From: Bacillus swezeyi
Lineage (GTDB): Bacteria > Bacillota > Bacilli > Bacillales > Bacillaceae
Reading direction: 5' to 3'
DNA: 64,000 nucleotides
Assembly: GCF_001969815.1 (NCBI RefSeq)
Contig: NZ_MRBK01000003.1
Coordinates: 347-64,346, forward strand
Shown here: piece after piece, positions 32,701 to 41,700 of the stretch
Numbering within the stretch: position 1 is the stretch's first letter
Layout of the letters: the number at the start of each line of letters is the position of its first letter
The notes under the pieces: generated by a model
The model's database searches: none
Told to the model about the DNA's origin: nothing
What the model saw: the letters and a program-made list of their open reading frames with translations, nothing else
Translations under genes and position numbers: made by a program

Positions 32701-35700
32701 TACGAAAATAAGCGAAATAGATATCCTGGCGGAAAAAGAAAGAAGGACGCTCTTGTACGATTTTAATGATACGAGCGCCGCTTATCCAAAAGATAAAACG
32801 ATCCAGCAATTGTTTGAAGAACAAGCAGAACGGACGCCTGGCCATATGGCGGTTGTATTTGAAGAAGAGAAGCTGACTTACAGAGAATTGAATGCCAGAG
32901 CAAACCGGCTAGCGCATGTCCTGCGGGAAAAAGGTGTCCGCCCTGATGATATTGTAGGAGTGATGATGGAACGTTCTGCCGGCATGATCGTCGCTATGCT
33001 TGGCATTCTAAAAGCAGGCGGCGCATATCTGCCAATCGATCCGGATTATCCGGAAGAACGGATTCGGTACATGCTTGAAGACAGCGGGACGGGGATTTTG
33101 CTGATTCATTCGGAGACGTTTTGCCCGAAATCTTTCTCCGGAATCTTGTTAGACATAGATGATCTGAACGCGGATGAGCCGGCAGATGCGAAAAATCCCA
33201 AACCGGTCAATCAGCCGGAAGACACCGCTTATATCATCTATACGTCAGGAACGACGGGCAAGCCGAAGGGCTGTATGATCGAGCACCGAAATGTGGTCCG
33301 CTTGCTGGTGAACGAAAAGCAGCAGTTTGACTTCAATGATCGTGATGTATGGACGATGTTCCACTCCTACTGCTTCGACTTCTCGGTATGGGAAATGTAT
33401 GGCGCTCTGCTTTATGGCGGAAAAGTTGTGGTTGTACCGAAATATACTGCGAAAGACAGCAGGGCTTTCCTTAAGCTGCTAAGGGAAAACATGGTGACGG
33501 TGCTGAACCAGACTCCGACCGCTTTCTCTAAGCTTGTGAACGAAGAATGCAGGCATCCGGAGGCGCAGCTTCACATCCGCTACGTGATTTTCGGGGGAGA
33601 GGCGCTGAATCCTTCGATGTTGAAGCCGTGGCGTCATAAGTACCCGCAGACAAGGCTGATTAATATGTATGGCATTACGGAGACGACCGTGCACGCTACA
33701 TTTAAAGAAATGACAAAACAAGATATTGAAACGAATGTGAGCAATATCGGCTGTCCGATTCCGACGCTGACCTGTTATATTTTTGATAGCCGGCGGAAAC
33801 TGGCGCCGATCGGAGCGCCCGGAGAGCTGTACATCGCAGGGGAAGGCCTGGCGCGCGGATACGTAAACAAACCTGACCTCACCGCTGAGAAATTTGTTTC
33901 AAACCCGTTTGTTCAGGGGGAAAGAATGTACCGTACGGGAGATCTTGCAAGGTTTCTGCCTGACGGGAGCATCGAATATTTAGGAAGAATCGATCACCAA
34001 GTCAAGATACGCGGATACAGAATCGAACTTGGGGAAATAGAAAACCGATTGCTTACATTTGAAAGCATTCAGCAAGCCGCAGTTATAGCAAGAGAAGATC
34101 AAGACGGCGGCAAATACCTTTGTGCATACATCGCTTTAGAAAAAGCATCAAGCATTTCAGATATCAGAACATTTTTGTTAAGAGAACTTCCGGAATATAT
34201 GGTTCCGCAGTACTTTGTCAAGCTTGATCAACTGCCGCTTACAGCCAACGGGAAAATCGACAGAAAAGCGCTGCCGGAGCCGGATGGCCGCGCGGGTGCT
34301 CAAGCTGAATATGAAGCGCCGAGACATGCAGCGGAAGAAAAACTTGTCTCGATTTGGGAGGACGTTTTAGGGGTCGAAAAAATCGGGATCAGCGACAATT
34401 TCTTTGAGCTCGGCGGACATTCTCTTAAAGCTGCGGCTTTGGCTGCAAAAATGCATAAAGAACTGAAGATTGAAGTGCCTTTACGACAACTATTCGAAAC
34501 ACCGACAATAAAAGATCTCGGAGCATATATCGATTCAACGAAAGAAAGCCCTTATGCGTCCATAACGAAAGTGGAAGATAAAGAATATTACAGCTTGTCA
34601 TCGTCACAAAGAAGGCTGTATATCCTCAACCAGATCGAAGGCGGCGGCACTTCTTACAACATGCCTTTCGTCATGAAAATTGAAGGTCATTTTGATGTGC
34701 ATCGGTTTGAAGAGGCTTTTCAACAATTGATTCAAAGACATGAGGCCTTGAGGACGTCGATATTGATGGCAGACGGCGAACCTGTGCAGAAGATCGAAAA
34801 AGACATCGATTTTAAAGTGAAGTACGGCCAACTGGGAACAGAGCGGCTGGAAGAGAAAATCAAATCGTTCATCAGACCGTTTGACCTCGAAAAAGCGCCG
34901 CTTCTAAGAACGGAACTATTAAAAGTGAATGATGACGAACATATTATGATGTTCGATATGCATCATATCATATCAGACGGCGTATCACTGGCCGTTTTCA
35001 CACAAGAGCTGGCCGAGTTATATGAGGGGAAACAACTGCCGCCGTTGCCGATTCAGTACAAAGATTTTTCAGAATGGCAAAAGCAATTTTACCAAAAGGA
35101 TGAGATCAAAAAGCAGGAAGACTACTGGCTGAATGTCTTTCAAGATGAAGTGCCGGTCCTGAACTTGCCGACCGATTATCAAAGGCCGCAAAAACGCCAT
35201 TTTGAAGGGGATATCTTTGAGTTTGAAATAGACGGTGAAACGTCCGCGAAGCTAAAGAAGCTGGCGAGAGAAACTGGCGTCACGATGTACATGCTGCTTT
35301 TAGCGGGCTACACAACACTGCTTTCTAAATATACCGGTCAAGACGATATCATCGTTGGCTCACCGATTGCGGGAAGACACCACAGCGATTTGAAACATGT
35401 CATCGGCATGTTTATCAATACACTTGCGATGAGGAATTTTCCAAAAGGCGGCATGCTATTTACCGATTATTTAAAAGAGGTAAAAGAAACGGCGCTGAAA
35501 GCGTACGAAAATCAGGACTATCAATTTGACGAACTGGTTGAAAAACTGGATGTAAAACGGGATATGAGTAGGAACGCGCTGTTTGATACAATGCTCGTTC
35601 TGCAAAACTTTGACAGTGATGAATTTGACATAGAAGGCCTAAAATTTAAACCGCTTCAAACAGATATGCAAATATCAAAATTTGATTTAACGCTCACAGC

Positions 35701-38700
35701 TGCTGAAACAGATGATGATATTCAATGCGTTCTCAATTACTGCACAAAACTATTTAAGAGGACAACCATTAAAAGAATGGCAGGGCACTTTATCCATATA
35801 CTAAAAGAAATAGCAAACCGTCCTGATATGCAATTAAACGAGATCAATATGCTGTCAAAAGAAGAAATGAATACGCTTCTCACTAAGCATCACGGGAAAC
35901 AAGCTGATTATCCAAAGGATAAAACCGTTCATGAGCTATTTGAAGAGCAGGCTGAGCAAACGCCTGACAAAACCGCAGTCGTGTTTGAGGATAGAAAGCT
36001 CACGTATAGGGAACTAAATGAAAGATCAAATCAATTGGCGAGACTTTTGAGAGAAAAAGGAGCCGGAGCCGGTGCAGCCGTCGGCATCATGATTGAACCA
36101 TCGCTTGAGATGATTGTGTCCATGATGGCGGTGCTGAAGGCCGGAGCGGCATATTTGCCAATAGATACGGAGCAGCTGTCCAAACGGACAAATGAGATTT
36201 TACAAGATAGTGCGGCGAAGATATGGCTGGTCAAAGGCTCTGTCATGGAGAACGTCATCTTCCATGGAGAAGTCGTCAATGTTGAAGACAGCAGCATCTA
36301 TGCAAAGGATTCGTCAAACCTGTCCGCATGCAGTGCAGCTGAAAACAATGCATATATCATTTACACATCAGGTTCCACAGGAAAACCAAAAGGGGTTTTT
36401 GTCAGACATTACAATGTGGTGAACTACACAGCGTGGTTTATAAAGGAAGCGGGCCTGAAAGAAAACGATAAAGCATTGCTTGTGTCTTCCTATGCATTTG
36501 ATTTGGGCTATACGGGCATATTCTCAGCTCTTTTAAGCGGAAGCGAACTGCACATCGCAAGAAAAGCAGTTTATTCAAATGCCCATCGAGCACTCAAATA
36601 TATGAAAGAAAATGAGATCACTTATCTGAAATTGACGCCGTCTCTGTTTCATATTTTGGTCAATGATCCGAGCTTCTCTGCCGAAAATCATTGCGAAAAA
36701 CTCAGGCTGGCTGTTTTGGGCGGAGAAATGATCAATACGCGGGATGTAGAGGCGTTTTACAAGCAATATCCAAATGGTGTGATCATGAACCATTACGGGC
36801 CTACGGAAACGACAATCGGATCGGTCTTTAAGGTGATCGACCCGGAGCGGCTTCAATCTTTCAAAGCGTCTCCGGTCATCGGCACGCCGATTCATAATAC
36901 GAAGGCATATGTCTTGGATCAAAACATGAAACTGCTTCCGGAAGGTGTATTCGGAGAGCTGTGCATCACAGGAGATGGAGTGGCAGGCGGCTATGTGAAC
37001 AGACCTGATGTAACGGCTGAAAAATTCGTCGAAAATCCGTTTGAACAAAATGAAAGAATGTACCGGACAGGGGATCTGGCCAGAAGGTTAAGCGATGGAA
37101 ACATCGAACTTTCAGGCCGGATCGACACCCAAGTGAAGGTGAGGGGCTACAGAATAGAAACGGAAGAGATTAAAAACAGGCTATTAACACATGAAAAGAT
37201 AAGGGAAGCCTTCATCGCTGTAAAAGAAGCTGAGGAAGGCAGCAGACAGCTTTGCGCCTATTTTACAGCAGATGTGAGAGTGACATTCGAAGACATCAGA
37301 TCTTATCTGAAAAATGAGCTTCCTGACTATATGATTCCGTCCTATTTTGTCCAGATTGAACACATGCCGCTGACCGCCAACGGAAAGATCGACATGGCCG
37401 CACTGCCTGAACCGGAGCTGAGCACAGAGGCCGAATATGAAGCACCGCGGAACCTTACAGAAGAACAGCTGGTCATGGTATGGAAAGAAGTGCTGGGAGT
37501 CGAAAATCTAGGGATCACGCATCACTTTTTTGCAGCGGGCGGCGACTCCATCAAAGCGCTGCAGATTATTTCAAGATTATCAAGAGAAGGCATTACACTT
37601 GAAATGAAAGATTTATTTGCAAATCCGCAAATTAAGTCTTTAAGCAAATATGTCAAGGCCGAAACAGGCAAGACGGCATCCTATGAAACGGTTCAAGGCG
37701 AGGTCCTGCTGACGCCAATTCAACAAGAATACTTCACACGGAACAAAACGGACAGAAACCACTATAACCACGCTGTCATGCTGTTTAGAAAAAGCGGATT
37801 CAACGAGGACATTGTCAAACGTATATTTGGAGAAATCGTAAAGCATCACGATGCACTGCGGATGGTGTATAAAGAAGAAAACGGAAAAGTTCTGCAATAT
37901 AACCAAGGGCCGGACAGCAATCAGTTGGATTTATTCGTTTATGATGTCTCACATGAAAAAGAGCTTTATCAAAAGGTTCATCAATTGGCAACAGAGCTCC
38001 AGCATAGCATCGACATCAAACGCGGCCCTCTAGTGAAACTGGCGATATTCAAAACGAATGAAGGAGACCATCTTTTGATCATCATCCATCATCTCGTGAT
38101 CGACGGGATCTCCTGGAGAATTTTATTTGAAGATTTGGCGCTGGGGTACAGCCAATTATTAAACGGAAGAAAAGTCGAATTCTATCCAAAAACGGCTTCC
38201 TATCAAGAATATGCACGACAAATGACGAAGTATTCGCAAACTGAAAAGCTGCTGAAAGAAAAGAATTATTGGAGCCAGACATTGCAAGAAGACATCGAAT
38301 TTTTAGAAATGAATGAAGATGCCGGCATCTTCAAATTTGAGGACAGCCAGACATTAAATACACAACTTGGGGAAGAAGAAACAAGGCAGCTTTTAAGAGA
38401 AACAAATCAAGCTTATCATACCGAAATCAACGATATTTTGATCACAGCGCTTTTGATTGCGGCAAGGGATATGACAGGTCAAAACAAGTTAAGAATCAGC
38501 ATGGAAGGGCATGGACGAGAAAAGGTTGGAGACGGCATCGATATCAGCAGAACAGTAGGCTGGTTCACATCAAAATATCCGGTATTGATCGATTTAGGAG
38601 AAGAAACAGATATTTCCAAAAATATCAAAGTGGTCAAAGAGCATTTGAGAAAAGTGCCAAATAAAGGAATAGGATACGGGATATTAAAATATTTAACTAG

Positions 38701-41700
38701 AGACCCAGACATCATAAAAGGTGCGGCATCTCCAATTTTGTTTAATTATTTAGGACAGCTTGATGAAGATATCAACAGCAAAGCGTTTTCTTCTTCGCCG
38801 CTGTCACCGGGAGAAGTGATCGGAAACGGCATCATAAGAGAACACCCGATGGAAATAAATGCAGTCGTGTTGAATGGACAGCTAATCATTCAAACGACAT
38901 ATCATACAAGAGCATACAATGAAGACATCGTCAAAACCTTTACAGAAAAATATAAAGAAGCCCTTAAAACGGTGATCACTCACTGCGTTTATCAAGAAGA
39001 AGCGGAAAAAACGCCGTCCGATTATGGAGATAAGAACATCAGCATATCTCAGCTGGAGGAAATCAAGCTGAAATATAAAGGGATGGAAATCGAAAAAATA
39101 TATCCGCTCGCAAACATGCAGAGAGGCATGCTGTTCCATGCGCTTGAAGACGCGGAATCCAAAGCGTATTTTGAACAAATGGCAATAGACATTAAAGGAT
39201 ATATAGACGAAAAGATATTTGAAGAAAGCTTCAATGACATCATGGCTAGACACGAAATCCTGAGGGCTTCGCTTGAGTATGAAATAACGGAAGAACCAAG
39301 AAATATTGTCATTAGGGACAGAAAGATCAATCTTTACTATCTTGATTTAAGACATCAAAGTCCCGGTCAACGCGAGCTGACGATTCAAAAATATCTCAAA
39401 GCAGACAGGGTGAAAGGTTTTCATTTAAGCAGAGAAGCATTAATCAGAGCGGCGTTGATGAGAACCTCAGAGGACAGCTATACATTCATATGGACAAACC
39501 ACCACATCCTGCTTGACGGCTGGTGCCGGGGGATTATTCTTGGAGAGCTGTTCCGCATTTATCACAGAAAAGCAGCAGGCCAGCAGCATCAGCTTGAAGA
39601 GGCAAGACCGTACAGCGATTATATTAGGTGGCTGGAGGAACAGGACAAAGAAGCCGGAAAAGCCTATTGGAAAAAATATTTATCAGGTTTTGCCGAAAAA
39701 TCGCAAATTTCGGTATTGGAAAACAAATCTGGAAATGGTGAGTATCACAGAAAAGAAACGGCAATTGAATTCTCAACAGAATTGACCAGTCAAATCACAC
39801 AGCTTGCAAATCGCAACAGTGTAACCTTCCATACGGTGCTGCAAAGCATTTGGGGCATTTTGCTGGCAAAATACAACCAAATGGAAGACGTGGTATTCGG
39901 AACCGTCATCTCTGGCAGGGATGCGAATGTAGCCGGTATAGAAAAAATGGTCGGGCTTTTCATCAACACAATACCGACAAGAATCAAAATGGAAAAAAAT
40001 AAAAGCTTCAGGGACATCATAAAGAAAGTTCAAGAAGAAGCTTTAGAAAGCGGCAAATATAACTACATGAACTTGTCGGAAGTGCAGTCGCTCAGCGAAT
40101 TAAAAAGAGATCTGCTGGACCATGTCATGATTTTCGAGAATTATGCGGTTGATAAGAGCGCCTTTGAATCTGTTGAAAAAGGCGGACCGGAGTTTGTTTT
40201 TGAAGAAATACACACTGAAGAACAAACAAATTACGGATTCAATATTGTGGCAGTTCCAGGCGACCGTTTGGTCATCAAATTCACTTATGACGGAAATGCA
40301 TATCATGATCAAGTCATCAACAACATCAAAGAACACCTCCAGCATGTGATGGAACAGGTTGTCCGGAATGAAGATCAAACATTGAACGAAATCACGATCC
40401 TTTCGGAAAAAGAAAGAAACAGGCTGCTGTACGAATTGAATGAGACAAAGAGAGATTATCCGAAAGATAAGACCATTCACCAGCTATTTGAAGAACAAGC
40501 CGAGAGAACCCCTGAGCTTCCTGCGGTTGTGTCTGACAATGACAAGCTGACGTATCGTGAGCTAAATGAAAAATCAAACCAGCTCGCAAGACATCTGAGG
40601 GAAAAAGGGGTCAAATCGGACACGATTGTTGCCATCAAGGCAGAACGCTCACCGGAAATGATGATCGGGATTATGGGGATATTAAAAGCCGGAGGAGCCT
40701 ATCTGCCGATTGATCCTGATTATCCGAAAGAGCGAATCAAGTATATGCTGGAAGACAGCGGTGCGGATATCATCCTTCTGGACAACGAGAAGGGCCTGAG
40801 CGGGCCACGGCAAGAAGCCGTCTATTTAGACGGAGACTTCAGCGCCTATCCTGCCGATCAGCTGGAACCAGCCAGCGACGCCGACAGTCTCGCCTATATC
40901 ATCTACACGTCTGGATCTACAGGCAAACCGAAAGGGACGATGATCAGGCAAAGAGGATTAGTCAATTATATCGCGTGGGCTGATCAAGTATATGTTCAGG
41001 GTGATAAGCTCGATTTTGCCCTCTACTCATCAGTTGCGTTTGATTTGACGGTGACATCTATCTTTACACCTTTAATCTCAGGCAATAAAGTGATTGTCTA
41101 TCAAGAGAGCGATGATAGCGAACCGATCATCAGAAAAGTATTCCAAGACAAAAAAGCCGGGATTGTAAAATTAACCCCGTCGCATTTAAGCCTGGTAAAA
41201 GATATAGATGGCCGCGGCTCCAGCATCAAGCGGCTGATCGTGGGCGGAGAAGATTTAAAATCTGAATTGGCCAAAGAAATCACTGAGAAATTCCAGCACA
41301 AGATTGAGATTTATAACGAATACGGGCCTACTGAAACAGTTGTCGGCTGCATGATTTATCAATATGACGCCGGACGAGATCGCCATGTATCTGTTCCTAT
41401 CGGCAAGCCGGGTCAGAATGTCCAGCTTTACATTCTGGACGCCCAGCAAGAAGTGCAGCCGATCGGAATTGCCGGAGAGCTGTATATTGGCGGAGATGGA
41501 GTGGCAAAAGGCTATCTGAACAAACCGGAGCTCACGTCAGAAAAATTCCTGCCAAATCCGTTTTTGCCTGGTGAAAGGATGTATCGGACAGGAGACCTCG
41601 CAAGGCTGAGACCGGATGGGAATATAGAGTTTTTAGGCCGGGTCGACCACCAAGTCAAGATACGGGGCTATCGCATCGAGCTTGGCGAAATAGAAAATCA

